From Paraburkholderia lacunae (GTDB taxonomy: Bacteria; Pseudomonadota; Gammaproteobacteria; Burkholderiales; Burkholderiaceae), in the NCBI RefSeq assembly GCF_003353175.1, contig NZ_QHKS01000027.1, forward strand, positions 33,181 to 97,180: a DNA stretch of 64,000 bases, in the 5' to 3' direction. The number at the start of each line of letters is the position of its first letter. The stretch's first letter is position 1. Below are positions 46,491-55,122 of the stretch, piece by piece. The position numbers and the translations under genes were made by a program. Under the pieces are notes generated by a model. The model searched no databases. It saw only the letters and a program-made list of their open reading frames with translations, and had not been told where the DNA came from.

Positions 46491-48197
46491 ATGACTCGAA
46501 TCGTTACGCGCGCCTGTTCCCCTGTCGACGCCGAAATTCTCACCCGCCACGGCCTGCATCCGGTGCTCGCGCGCCTGTACGCCGCGCGCGGCGTGTGCAT
46601 GCCCGATGAAATCGAAACCGGTCTGGCGCGGCTCGTGCCGCCTGCCGCGCTCAAGGGCTGCGAAGACGCCGCCGCGCTGCTCGCCGACGCGATCGAGAGC
46701 AAGCGCCGGATGCTGGTCGTGGCCGATTACGATTGCGACGGCGCCACCGCCTGCGCGGTCGCGGTGCGCGGCCTGCGGATGTTCGGCGCGCAGATCGACT
46801 ATCTGGTGCCGAACCGCTTCGAGTACGGCTATGGTTTGACGCCCGAGATCGTCGCACTGGCCGCGCGCAGCGCGTCCGGCAAGCCGGATCTGCTGATTAC
46901 GGTGGACAACGGCATCGCCAGCGTCGACGGCGTGGAAGCGGCCAACGCGCTCGGCATCGACGTGCTGGTGACCGATCACCACTTGCCCGGCGACGAACTG
47001 CCCGCCGCGCGCGCGATCGTCAACCCGAATCAGCCGGGCTGCACGTTTCCGAGCAAATGCATCGCGGGCGTCGGCGTGATGTTTTATGTGCTGCTGGCGT
47101 TGCGCGCCGAACTGCGCCGCCGCGGCGCTTTCAACGACGCGTTTCCCGAGCCGCGTCTCGACGGCCTGCTCGATCTGGTGGCGCTCGGCACGGTCGCGGA
47201 CGTGGTCAAGCTCGACGGCAACAATCGCGTGCTGGTCGCGCAAGGCTTGCAGCGGATCCGCAAAGGCAAGATGCAGCCGGGCATCGCCGCCCTGTTTCGC
47301 GCCGCGGCGCGCGATGCGCGCAGCGCGTCGGGCTTCGACCTCGGCTTTGCGCTCGGCCCGCGCCTGAACGCGGCGGGCCGCCTGTCGGACATGTCGCTCG
47401 GCATCGAATGCCTGACCACCGACGACATCGGCCGCGCGTGGGAACTCGCGCAGCAGCTCGACACGATGAACCGCGAACGCCGCGAGATCGAAGCCGGCAT
47501 GCAGCAGCAGGCGCTGGAGGATCTCTCGGCGATCGACCCCGACGGCGCGACCACCATTACGCTGTTCAATCCGGGCTGGCATCAGGGTGTGATCGGCATC
47601 GTCGCCGGGCGGCTGAAAGAAAAGTTCCACCGGCCGTCCTTCACCTTCGCGCTCGCCGACGACAGCGGCACGCTGGTCAAAGGCTCGGGCCGCTCGATCG
47701 CGGGATTCCATCTGCGCGACGCGCTCGATCTGATCTCGAAGCGCGAGCCAGGCCTGATCGTCAAATTCGGCGGCCACGCGATGGCCGCCGGTCTCACCCT
47801 CGCCGCCGCCGATGTGCCGCGCTTCACCGCCGCGTTCGAAGCGGTCGGCCGCGAATGGCTCTCCGAAGAGGCGCTCTCGCGCACCGTCGAAACCGACGGC
47901 GAACTCGAAGACGCCTACTTCACGCCGCAATTCGTCGAAATGCTCGACGCCGCCGTCTGGGGCCAAGGCTTTCCGGCGCCGGTGTTCTCGGGCGAATTCG
48001 ACATCGCCTCGCAGGCGCTGGTGAAGGACAAGCACCTGAAGCTGCAACTGGTGCGCGGCCGCCAGCGCTTCAACGCGATCTGGTTCAACCATACCGATAC
48101 GCTGCCGGCACGCACCACCGTCGCCTACCGGCTCGCGAGCGACACGTGGAACGGCGTGTCGCGGGTGCAATTGATCGTCGAGCACGCGGCCAGCTGA
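46491..48197 (+). CDS. recJ: Single-stranded-DNA exonuclease RecJ
   Basis: 5'-3' exonuclease for recombination and mismatch repair. DHH-family motifs are ADYDCDGATA, TVDNGIASVDGV, VTDHHLPGDELP, VALGTVADVVKLDG and the DHHA1 block GSGRSIAGFHLRDALD with FGGHAMAAGLTL. The 568 residues match E. coli RecJ (577). It follows the phosphoglycerate-mutase-related gene by 28 bases, so they are likely co-transcribed. Confidence 0.97.
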   Translation: MTRIVTRACSPVDAEILTRHGLHPVLARLYAARGVCMPDEIETGLARLVPPAALKGCEDAAALLADAIESKRRMLVVADYDCDGATACAVAVRGLRMFGAQIDYLVPNRFEYGYGLTPEIVALAARSASGKPDLLITVDNGIASVDGVEAANALGIDVLVTDHHLPGDELPAARAIVNPNQPGCTFPSKCIAGVGVMFYVLLALRAELRRRGAFNDAFPEPRLDGLLDLVALGTVADVVKLDGNNRVLVAQGLQRIRKGKMQPGIAALFRAAARDARSASGFDLGFALGPRLNAAGRLSDMSLGIECLTTDDIGRAWELAQQLDTMNRERREIEAGMQQQALEDLSAIDPDGATTITLFNPGWHQGVIGIVAGRLKEKFHRPSFTFALADDSGTLVKGSGRSIAGFHLRDALDLISKREPGLIVKFGGHAMAAGLTLAAADVPRFTAAFEAVGREWLSEEALSRTVETDGELEDAYFTPQFVEMLDAAVWGQGFPAPVFSGEFDIASQALVKDKHLKLQLVRGRQRFNAIWFNHTDTLPARTTVAYRLASDTWNGVSRVQLIVEHAAS

Positions 48198-48210
48198 AGC
48201 GGCAGCCCAA

Positions 48211-48258
48211 GGCTGGCTCAGGGGCTGGTTCAGGGACTGGTTCAGGGACTGCCTCACG
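48211..48258. repeat. 12-bp tandem repeat after recJ
   Basis: Four head-to-tail 12-bp units close to GGCTGGTTCAGG start 14 bases after the recJ stop; the inner two differ by one base, the last is more diverged. They lie in the recJ-prfB gap and are non-coding as far as I can see. Confidence 0.85.
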
Positions 48259-48358
48259 TCTGCCCGGCGAGCCCGTCAAGCATCGGAAATCACCGCAAAA
48301 TCAACCTCAAACACGCGCCGGATCGCTCGCAAGGCTCCGGCGCAGCGCGCCGATCGGC

Positions 48359-48364
48359 TATAAT
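48359..48364 (+). promoter_or_regulatory. Candidate -10 element of prfB
   Basis: A perfect TATAAT lies 33 bases before the prfB ATG. The sequence at the -35 position (TCCGGC at 17 bases) is poor, so this is a partial promoter match. Confidence 0.45.
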
Positions 48365-48396
48365 TTCCCCTTTTTACGAAGCTATAAAAGATCGAC

Positions 48397-49501
48397 ATGG
48401 AAGCGGAACGTCTCAACGCGATCGAAGCCTCTCTGGCGGACCTGCGCACGCGCGCGGCCGACCTACGGGGGTATCTTTGACTACGACGACAAGTCACGTC
48501 GTCTAATCGAAGTCAACCGGGAACTCGAAGACCCGGACGTCTGGAACGACTCGAAACACGCCCAGGCCCTCGGCCGGGAAAAGAAGCTGCTCGACGACGT
48601 CGTCGGCAAACTCACGGCGCTCGATAACGACCTGCGTGACGCGCAGGACCTGTTCGAAATGGCCCGCGAAGAAAACGACGAGGACACGCTCCTCGCTTGC
48701 GAAGCAGATGCGCAAGGCCTCGAACAGCGCGTCGCCGACATGGAATTCCGCCGGATGTTCGCGAACCCGGCCGACCCGAACAACGCGTTTCTCGACATTC
48801 AGGCCGGCGCCGGCGGCACCGAAGCGTGCGACTGGGCGTCGATGCTGCTGCGCCAGTACCTGCGCTACTGCGAGCGCAAGGGCTTCAAGACCGAAGTGCT
48901 GGAACAGACCGAAGGCGACGTCGCGGGCATCAAGAACGCGACCATCAAGATCGAAGGCGAATACGCGTACGGCTTTTTGCGCACCGAAACCGGCGTGCAC
49001 CGCCTCGTGCGCAAGTCGCCGTTCGATTCATCGGGCGGCCGTCATACGTCGTTCTCGTCGGTGTTCGTGTACCCGGAAATCGACGACTCGATCGAAGTCG
49101 ACATCAACCCGGCCGATCTGCGCATCGATACGTACCGCGCGTCCGGTGCGGGCGGTCAGCACATCAACAAGACCGACTCCGCGGTGCGGATCACGCACAT
49201 GCCGTCGGGCATCGTCGTGCAGTGCCAGAACGACCGCTCGCAGCACCGCAACCGCGCCGAAGCCATGGCCATGCTGAAGTCGCGCCTGTACGAAGCTGAA
49301 ATCCGCAAGCGTCAGGCCGAGCAGGACAAGCTCGAAGCGGGCAAGACCGATGTGGGCTGGGGTCACCAGATCCGCTCGTACGTGCTGGACAACAGCCGTA
49401 TCAAGGATCTGCGCACCAACGTCGAAATCAGCAATACCAAGAGCGTGCTCGACGGCGACCTCGATCCGTTCATCAGCGCGAGCCTGAAACAGGGCGTCTA
49501 G
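48397..49501 (+). CDS. prfB: Peptide chain release factor 2, with programmed +1 frameshift
   Basis: Reads UGA and UAA stops. The first 27 codons (from MEAERLNAIEASL) end in an in-frame TGA at 48478-48480; reading continues in the +1 frame from GAC at 48479, giving about 367 residues. RF2 hallmarks are the tripeptide SPF in RKSPFDSSGGRHTSF and the GGQ motif in RASGAGGQHINKTDS. The frameshift is autoregulated by RF2 level. lysS follows about 110 bases downstream, as in E. coli. Confidence 0.97.
48466..48481 (+). promoter_or_regulatory. prfB +1 frameshift site
   Basis: CGGGGGTATCTTTGAC: a Shine-Dalgarno-like GGGGG, then CTT before TGA and C, the standard RF2 recoding signal. The P-site tRNA slips by one base from CTT to TTT when the UGA is read slowly. 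Confidence 0.95.
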
Positions 49502-49609
49502 GCGCAATCGGCGCGGCATGCATCGCATTGCCGCGCCGCATCTTTTTACCGCCTGAGTTTTTGTGACTCATTGGCCAGCCGCATGCGGCCCACCGAATAC
49601 CAAATCATC

Positions 49610-51136
49610 ATGACCGAATCGATCCAGCCGAATGTCGTGCCCGAGGTAGACGACAACAAGATCATCGCCGAGCGCCGTGAAAAGCTGCGCGAACTGCGCG
49701 AACAAGGCATCGCCTATCCGAACGATTTCCGTCCCACGCACCACGCCGAAGATCTGCAATCGCAATACGAGCATTCCGACAAGGAAACGCTCGAAGCGAA
49801 TCCGCTCGAAGTCGCCCTCGCCGGCCGCATGATGCTCAAGCGCGTGATGGGCAAGGCGAGCTTTGCGACCGTGCGCGACGGTTCCGGCCAGATCCAGTTC
49901 TTCATCACGCCGGCCGACATCGGCCAGGAAACGTACGACGCGTTCAAGAAGTGGGACATGGGCGACATCGTCGCAGCGCGCGGCGTGCTGTTTCGTACCA
50001 ACAAGGGCGAGTTGTCGGTGCGCTGCACTGAACTGCGTTTGTTGTCGAAGTCGCTGCGTCCGCTGCCGGACAAGTTCCACGGCCTGTCCGACCAGGAAAT
50101 GAAGTACCGCCAGCGCTATGTCGATCTGATCGTCACGCCGGAAACGCGCAAGACTTTCGTCGCGCGTACCAAGGCGATTTCGTCGATCCGCAAGTTCATG
50201 GCCGACGCCGAGTTCATGGAAGTCGAAACGCCGATGCTGCACCCGATTCCGGGCGGCGCCGCGGCCAAGCCGTTCACCACGCACCACAACGCGCTCGACA
50301 TGCAGATGTTCCTGCGGATCGCGCCGGAACTGTTTCTGAAGCGCCTCGTGGTCGGCGGCTTCGAGCGCGTGTTCGAGATCAACCGGAATTTCCGCAACGA
50401 GGGCGTGTCGGTACGCCACAATCCGGAATTCACGATGATCGAGTTCTACGCGGCGTACACCGATTACAAGTGGGTGATGGACTTCACCGAGCAGTTGATC
50501 CGCCAGTCTGCCATCGACGCGTTAGGCACCGCCACGATCACCTATCAGGGCCGTGAGCTCGATCTGGCCAAGCCGTTCCATCGGCTGACCATCACCCAGG
50601 CGATCCAGAAGTACGCGCCGCAGTACACCGGCGAGCAACTCGCCGACAGCGCGTTCCTGCGCACCGAGCTGAAGAAGTTCGGCGTGGACGCATCGCAGCC
50701 GCAGTTCCTGAACGCTGGCGTGGGCTCGCTGCAACTCGCGCTGTTTGAGGAAACCGCCGAATCGCAACTGTGGGAGCCGACCTACATCATCGATTACCCG
50801 ATCGAAGTGTCGCCGCTCGCGCGCGCGTCGGATAAGTTCGACGGCATCACGGAGCGTTTCGAGCTGTTCATCACGGGTCGCGAAATCGCCAACGGCTTCT
50901 CGGAGCTGAACGATCCGGAAGACCAGGCCGCGCGCTTCAGGAAGCAGGTCGACCAGAAAGACGCCGGCGACGAAGAAGCGATGTTCTACGACGCCGACTA
51001 CATCCGCGCGCTGGAATACGGCATGCCGCCGGCAGGCGGTTGCGGGATCGGCATCGACCGTCTGGTGATGATGCTGACCGACAGCCCGAGCATCCGCGAC
51101 GTGATCCTGTTCCCGCATCTGCGCCGCGAAGACTGA
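49610..51136 (+). CDS. lysS: Lysyl-tRNA synthetase, class II
   Basis: 508 residues. The N-terminal OB-fold anticodon domain (VALAGRMMLKRVMGKASFAT) precedes the class II core: motif 2 FEINRNFRNEGVSVRHNPEF and motif 3 GCGIGIDRLVMMLTDSPSIR. The start MTESIQPNVVPE was chosen; an upstream TTG in frame has no support. It follows prfB and ends at a terminator. Confidence 0.97.
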   Translation: MTESIQPNVVPEVDDNKIIAERREKLRELREQGIAYPNDFRPTHHAEDLQSQYEHSDKETLEANPLEVALAGRMMLKRVMGKASFATVRDGSGQIQFFITPADIGQETYDAFKKWDMGDIVAARGVLFRTNKGELSVRCTELRLLSKSLRPLPDKFHGLSDQEMKYRQRYVDLIVTPETRKTFVARTKAISSIRKFMADAEFMEVETPMLHPIPGGAAAKPFTTHHNALDMQMFLRIAPELFLKRLVVGGFERVFEINRNFRNEGVSVRHNPEFTMIEFYAAYTDYKWVMDFTEQLIRQSAIDALGTATITYQGRELDLAKPFHRLTITQAIQKYAPQYTGEQLADSAFLRTELKKFGVDASQPQFLNAGVGSLQLALFEETAESQLWEPTYIIDYPIEVSPLARASDKFDGITERFELFITGREIANGFSELNDPEDQAARFRKQVDQKDAGDEEAMFYDADYIRALEYGMPPAGGCGIGIDRLVMMLTDSPSIRDVILFPHLRRED

Positions 51137-51161
51137 TGGGTTCGCTGCGTTAGCGCCCAGA

Positions 51162-51192
51162 CAAAACGCCCGGCTCGATGTCGGGCGTTTTG
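51162..51192 (+). terminator. Terminator after lysS
   Basis: An 11-bp stem (CAAAACGCCCG/CGGGCGTTTTG) with a 9-base loop, then TTTT nearby. It lies 26 bases past the lysS stop codon. Confidence 0.85.
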
Positions 51193-51236
51193 CGTTTTCG
51201 AGCCGGGAATAAACGCAGGGGCGGCTAGCTGACAGT

Positions 51237-51383
51237 TTGTAACCATCGGTAAAAGATGCGCACCAGGGTAGTCGGCCACCCTGCCCGTCCCCTACCGAGC
51301 GCGGCGTGCACCGAGGGTCTCCACGATACGCGTGGCCCTTCGACGCCTCTTCTGTCAGATGATTACCCGGAAATGGTTACAAA
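51237..51383. repeat. Pair of 11-bp inverted repeats 125 bases apart
   Basis: TTTGTAACCAT at 51237-51247 and its exact complement ATGGTTACAAA at 51373-51383 lie upstream of the Gln-rich protein gene. They are AT-richer than their surroundings and could be two copies of one protein-binding site in opposite orientation. Confidence 0.6.
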
Positions 51384-51459
51384 TTGAAATGCTCCGGGGA
51401 TCGATTTGATCGACACTGTGTCTCAATTACAGTCGACTCTGCTTAAGACGGAGGCCAAT

Positions 51460-52266
51460 ATGGACAGTCCAGATACCAAACCCGCGCAACAACGTCGTCT
51501 TCACCCGCTTGTAGCGACCGCTGCGGGTGCCCTCATCATCGCTAGCCTTGCCGCGACAGCGGCCATCACGGGCCTGTTCCCGAAGGCGTCGAGCAACGGC
51601 ATGCAAAGCGACCAGACTCAGACCGCGCAAGTGACCACGCAACCGGCGGTGGTCGATTCGGCTGCGCCGGCGAATCTGGCGGCGCAGCAGGCGGCCCAAC
51701 AGGCAGCGCAGCAGCAGGCACAACAGCAGGCAGCGCAGCAGCAGGCACAACAGCAGGCGGCGCAGCAACAGGCGCAACAGCAAGCGCAGCAGACCGCAGC
51801 CCAACAACAGGCGCAGCAGCCGGTTCAACGTCAGCCTGCCCCGGAGCCGGCGCAACAACCTCAGTACGCCCAGCAGCAACAAGCCCAGCCGGCGCCGCAA
51901 TACGCACAGCAGCAACCTTCACAACCGGCTTACTGCTCGACCTGCGGCACGGTGGTCGGCATCTCGGCGGTGCGTCAGGAAGGTCATGGCACCGGGATCG
52001 GCGCGGTCGGCGGTGCGGTTGCCGGCGGCGTGGTCGGCAACCAGTTCGGTAGCGGCAACGGCCGTACCGCAATGACGATTCTCGGCGCGCTCGGCGGTGG
52101 CCTTGCCGGCAACTCGGTCGAAAAACATCTGCGCAGCACCACGTCGTATTCGGTGCGCGTGCGCATGGAAAACGGCAAGACGCGCTACTTCACATACCAT
52201 GAAGCGCCGCCGTTCCAGCAAGGTCAGCGCGTGCGAGTCGAAAACGGCACGCTGGTGGCAAGCTGA
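51460..52266 (+). CDS. Gln-rich envelope protein with glycine-zipper 2TM domain
   Basis: 268 residues. A hydrophobic segment lies at about 18-38, then a long Gln/Ala low-complexity linker (about 72-150) built partly from the 9-residue unit QQQAQQQAA, then a Cys pair (CSTCGTVVGI) and the glycine-zipper domain GIGAVGGAVAGGVVGNQFG as in SlyB/Rick_17kDa-type proteins. GGAGG stands just before the ATG; the frame upstream of it is not needed. Probably an inner-membrane-anchored periplasmic protein; function unknown. Confidence 0.83.
   Translation: MDSPDTKPAQQRRLHPLVATAAGALIIASLAATAAITGLFPKASSNGMQSDQTQTAQVTTQPAVVDSAAPANLAAQQAAQQAAQQQAQQQAAQQQAQQQAAQQQAQQQAQQTAAQQQAQQPVQRQPAPEPAQQPQYAQQQQAQPAPQYAQQQPSQPAYCSTCGTVVGISAVRQEGHGTGIGAVGGAVAGGVVGNQFGSGNGRTAMTILGALGGGLAGNSVEKHLRSTTSYSVRVRMENGKTRYFTYHEAPPFQQGQRVRVENGTLVAS
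51700..51789 (+). repeat. 27-bp coding tandem repeat (QQQAQQQAA)
   Basis: Two nearly identical 27-bp units starting at 51709, and a degenerate third, encode QQQAQQQAA in the Gln-rich linker. The unit is a multiple of three, so changes in copy number would lengthen or shorten the linker without breaking the frame. Confidence 0.85.
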
Positions 52267-52298
52267 GCGATACCAGCCTGAAGATTCTCCAGGCGTTA

Positions 52299-52329
52299 AA
52301 AAAGGCGATTCCAATGGAATCGCCTTTTT
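52299..52329. terminator. Bidirectional terminator between the Gln-rich gene and iscX
   Basis: A 14-bp perfect stem (AAAAAGGCGATTCC/GGAATCGCCTTTTT) with a 3-base loop and T-runs on both strands, between two convergent transcripts. It closes the isc operon. Confidence 0.92.
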
Positions 52330-52372
52330 CTTTGTCGCAACAGAAACGAATCGCGCGCCGCGGGCGGAAAAC

Positions 52373-52570
52373 TCAATAGTCCGCGTCTTCGATCCATGCA
52401 GCCTGAATCGCTTCAAGGATCTTCTCGTTCGACCGGTTAGGGTCGTCGTCGAAGCCTTCCAGTTCGGTGACCCAGCGGTGCAAATCGGTGAAGCGCACCT
52501 GCTGCGGATCGATGTCCTGGTGCTTGTCAGTCAGGGCCATCGCGATGTCTTGCGTATCGGTCCACTTCAT
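52373..52570 (-). CDS. iscX: Fe-S assembly protein IscX
   Basis: 65-residue acidic protein that binds IscS and tunes cluster assembly. KWTDTQDIAMAL, VRFTDLHRWVTEL and AIQAAWIEDADY are the family blocks. AGGAGG stands before the ATG. It is 15 bases after fdx and is the last gene of the isc operon. Confidence 0.96.
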   Translation of the reverse strand: MKWTDTQDIAMALTDKHQDIDPQQVRFTDLHRWVTELEGFDDDPNRSNEKILEAIQAAWIEDADY

Positions 52571-52585
52571 GGCTGCGTCCTCCTG

Positions 52586-52927
52586 TTAGTGGTTTTCCTT
52601 CGCGTGATTGATCGAATAACGCGGGATTTCGACGACCAGATCCTGCTCCGCCGGCACCATTGCCTGGCACGACAAACGCGAGGCCGGCTCGAGCCCCCAT
52701 GCTTTGTCCAGCAGATCGTCCTCGTCTTCCTCGGACGGCGTCAAGGCGGCGAAACCCTCACGCACGATCACGTGACAGGTCGTGCATGCGCAGGACTTCT
52801 CGCACGCGTGCTCGATTTCGATGCCGTTATCGAGCAGGTTGTCGCAGATGCTCTTGCCGGGCACGGCATCGATCACCGTGCCTTCCGGGCACAGTTCGAC
52901 ATGAGGCAGCACAACGATTTGAGGCAT
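52586..52927 (-). CDS. fdx: [2Fe-2S] ferredoxin of the isc operon
   Basis: Electron donor for Fe-S cluster assembly. Cluster ligands are Cys42, Cys48, Cys51 and Cys87, in HACEKSCACTTCHVIV and SRLSCQAM; Cys46 is the conserved extra cysteine. The 113 residues match E. coli Fdx (111). It lies between hscA and iscX. Confidence 0.97.
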   Translation of the reverse strand: MPQIVVLPHVELCPEGTVIDAVPGKSICDNLLDNGIEIEHACEKSCACTTCHVIVREGFAALTPSEEDEDDLLDKAWGLEPASRLSCQAMVPAEQDLVVEIPRYSINHAKENH

Positions 52928-53050
52928 ACATTTTCCGTTTGGGTCTGAGGCACGGCTGCCGCAGTCCGGCTCCGTACCATTTTACTGGCGCCGAGTGCCT
53001 TTTTTAAGACACGCGGCGCGTTTTCGTTCGTCGCGGTTTGTTGGAGGCAT

Positions 53051-53095
53051 CCCGGCTTCGGACGTCCCGGCTTCGGGCGTCCCGGCTCGCTTGCC
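53051..53095. repeat. 15-bp tandem repeat between hscA and fdx
   Basis: CCCGGCTTCGGACGT and CCCGGCTTCGGGCGT in tandem, then a third unit that keeps only the first seven bases. It lies in the 182-base hscA-fdx gap, which holds no gene. Confidence 0.8.
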
Positions 53096-53109
53096 GTTAC
53101 CGCGACGAC

Positions 53110-54981
53110 TCAGATCTCGTCGAGCTTGCGGCCGGCCAGCGCACGGCGAATGCCCTTGTTCATGCGGCGGGCGGCGAATTCGTCGGTGCCTTCCGCGAGC
53201 GTTCTGGTCGCGGCCTCGATCGCATCGACGTCATCGCTTTGCGCGAGGTTGCGCAAGGCGGTGAGCAGCGCGTCGAGTTCGGCACGCTCGCTGTCGTCGA
53301 GCAATTCGGCGTCGGCGGCGAGCGCGGCGTCGGTCGCTTCCACGAGACGCCGCGCTTCGACCTGCGCTTCACGCAGCGCGCGGGCACGCATGTCGACTTC
53401 CGCTTTCGAGAAGCTGTCTTCGAGCATCCTCGCGATGTCGTCGTCTGCGAGTCCATACGACGGCTTGACCACCACCGACGCTTCCACGCCCGAGCCCTGT
53501 TCACGCGCGAACACCGACAGCAGGCCGTCCGCATCCACCTGATACGTGACGCGAATCCGCGCGGCGCCGGCAGCCATCGGCGGGATGCCGCGCAGCTCGA
53601 AACGCGCGAGCGAACGGCAATCGGCAACGAGCTCGCGCTCGCCTTGCACGACGTGGATCGCCATCGCTGTCTGGCCGTCCTTGAAGGTCGTGAAATCCTG
53701 CGCGCGCGCGACCGGAATCGTCGAATTACGCGGGATGATCTTCTCGGTCAGGCCGCCCATCGTCTCGACGCCGAGCGACAGCGGAATCACGTCGAGCAGC
53801 AGCCAGTCGTCGCCGTCGGCGCCGCGATTGCCTGCGAGCAGATCGGCCTGGATCGCCGCGCCGAGCGCGACGACCTGATCCGGATCCAGATTGGTAAGCG
53901 GCGGCTGGCCGAAGAACGACTCGACCGCACGGCGGATCACCGGCATACGCGTCGCGCCGCCGACCAGCACCACGCCTTTGATCTCTTTGGTCGTGACCTT
54001 GGCGTCGCGCAGTGCTTTCTTCGTCGGGCCGAGCGTGCGTTGAACCAGCGCTCGGGTCAGCGCTTCGAAAGTGGCTTCGCCGATCGTCAGATCGAGCTGG
54101 GTGGCGCTCGAGAGCGTCGCCTGCAGCGTTGCACTCGAAGCGTCCGACAAAGCCTCCTTGGTCACGCGCACGCTGTCCAGCAGCAGACGCACGTCTTCTG
54201 GAGCAAGCGACTGCGGCGCGATGCCCGCCTGCTCCAGCACATGACGATACAGCGCGTGGTCGAAGTCATCGCCGCCGAGCGCGGAATCGCCGCCCGCCGC
54301 GAGCACTTCGAACACGCCCTTGGTGAGCTTGAGAATCGACAGATCGAAGGTGCCGCCACCGAGGTCGTATACCGCGTACAGGCCTTCGGAACCGTTGTCG
54401 AGGCCGTAGGCGATCGCCGCCGCGGTCGGCTCGTTCAACAGGCGCAGCACGTTCAGGCCGGCCAGACGGGCGGCGTCTTTGGTCGCCTGGCGCTGCGCTT
54501 CGTCGAAATACGCGGGCACCGTGATGACCGCGCCGACCAGCTCGTCGCCTAGCGTGTCCTCGGCGCGCTGGCGCAGCGTCGCGAGAATTTCCGCCGAGAC
54601 TTCGACCGGGCTCTTCACGCCGTCGACGGTGCGGATCTGCACCATGCCGGGCGCGTCGATAAAGTCGTACGGCGCATTCTCTGCGCCTTCGACTTCCGCC
54701 TTGCCACGGCCCATGAAGCGCTTGACCGACACGATCGTGTTACGCGGATCAGTCGCGGCCTCCGCCTTGGCGGTGCGGCCGATGCGTCGGCCGCCCTTTT
54801 CCAGGTAGCGCACCACCGACGGCAGCAGCACATGGCCGTGTTCGTCGGGCAGCACATCGGGCACGCCGCTGCGCACCGCGGCGACGAGGGAATTGGTGGT
54901 GCCGAGATCGATACCGACCGCGAGGCGCCGCTGATGGGGCGCCGGCGCCATGCCGGGTTCGGAGATTTGCAGTAAGGCCAT
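53110..54981 (-). CDS. hscA: Fe-S assembly chaperone HscA (Hsp70 type)
   Basis: Specialised Hsp70 that pulls clusters off IscU, working with HscB. Phosphate-1 motif GIDLGTTNSLVA, connect-1 and phosphate-2 region AVYDLGGGTFDLSILKL, adenosine motif VLVGGATRMPVIRRAV and the substrate domain starting near DVIPLSLGVETMGGL are all seen. The 623 residues match E. coli HscA (616). It recognises the LPPVK motif present in IscU here. Confidence 0.97.
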   Translation of the reverse strand: MALLQISEPGMAPAPHQRRLAVGIDLGTTNSLVAAVRSGVPDVLPDEHGHVLLPSVVRYLEKGGRRIGRTAKAEAATDPRNTIVSVKRFMGRGKAEVEGAENAPYDFIDAPGMVQIRTVDGVKSPVEVSAEILATLRQRAEDTLGDELVGAVITVPAYFDEAQRQATKDAARLAGLNVLRLLNEPTAAAIAYGLDNGSEGLYAVYDLGGGTFDLSILKLTKGVFEVLAAGGDSALGGDDFDHALYRHVLEQAGIAPQSLAPEDVRLLLDSVRVTKEALSDASSATLQATLSSATQLDLTIGEATFEALTRALVQRTLGPTKKALRDAKVTTKEIKGVVLVGGATRMPVIRRAVESFFGQPPLTNLDPDQVVALGAAIQADLLAGNRGADGDDWLLLDVIPLSLGVETMGGLTEKIIPRNSTIPVARAQDFTTFKDGQTAMAIHVVQGERELVADCRSLARFELRGIPPMAAGAARIRVTYQVDADGLLSVFAREQGSGVEASVVVKPSYGLADDDIARMLEDSFSKAEVDMRARALREAQVEARRLVEATDAALAADAELLDDSERAELDALLTALRNLAQSDDVDAIEAATRTLAEGTDEFAARRMNKGIRRALAGRKLDEI

Positions 54982-55122
54982 CTGGGTCTTCTCGGGACCG
55001 CCTGGCCCCGTCCTGAATTTTCGCGTTGCTGGATGGTAATGCTACGGCTGCGGTTGGATGAGTTTGCGTGCGTTGCATACGTTTGTGCGCCTCTTCGCGC
55101 ATCTACGACACTGCGCGCGGCG

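Larger units (their letters stand above)
51137..51459. other. Intergenic region between lysS and the Gln-rich protein gene
   Basis: This 323-base gap starts with the lysS terminator. It then holds a pair of exact 11-bp inverted repeats 125 bases apart (listed separately), GC-rich hairpin-forming sequence (AGGGT...ACCCT) between them, and presumably the promoter of the downstream gene. A TTGATC at 51408-51413 with TACAGT 16 bases on is a weak promoter match. No gene is supported. Confidence 0.6.

Noticed and set aside
48478..48480. In-frame TGA near the start of prfB as a possible pseudogene mark
   Set aside because: Context CTT-TGA-C after a GGGGG run is the standard recoding site of RF2, so the gene is intact.
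46733..49501. A 922-codon frame covering part of recJ and most of prfB
   Set aside because: The first part is out of frame with recJ. The real product begins at 48397 and enters this frame only after the programmed shift.
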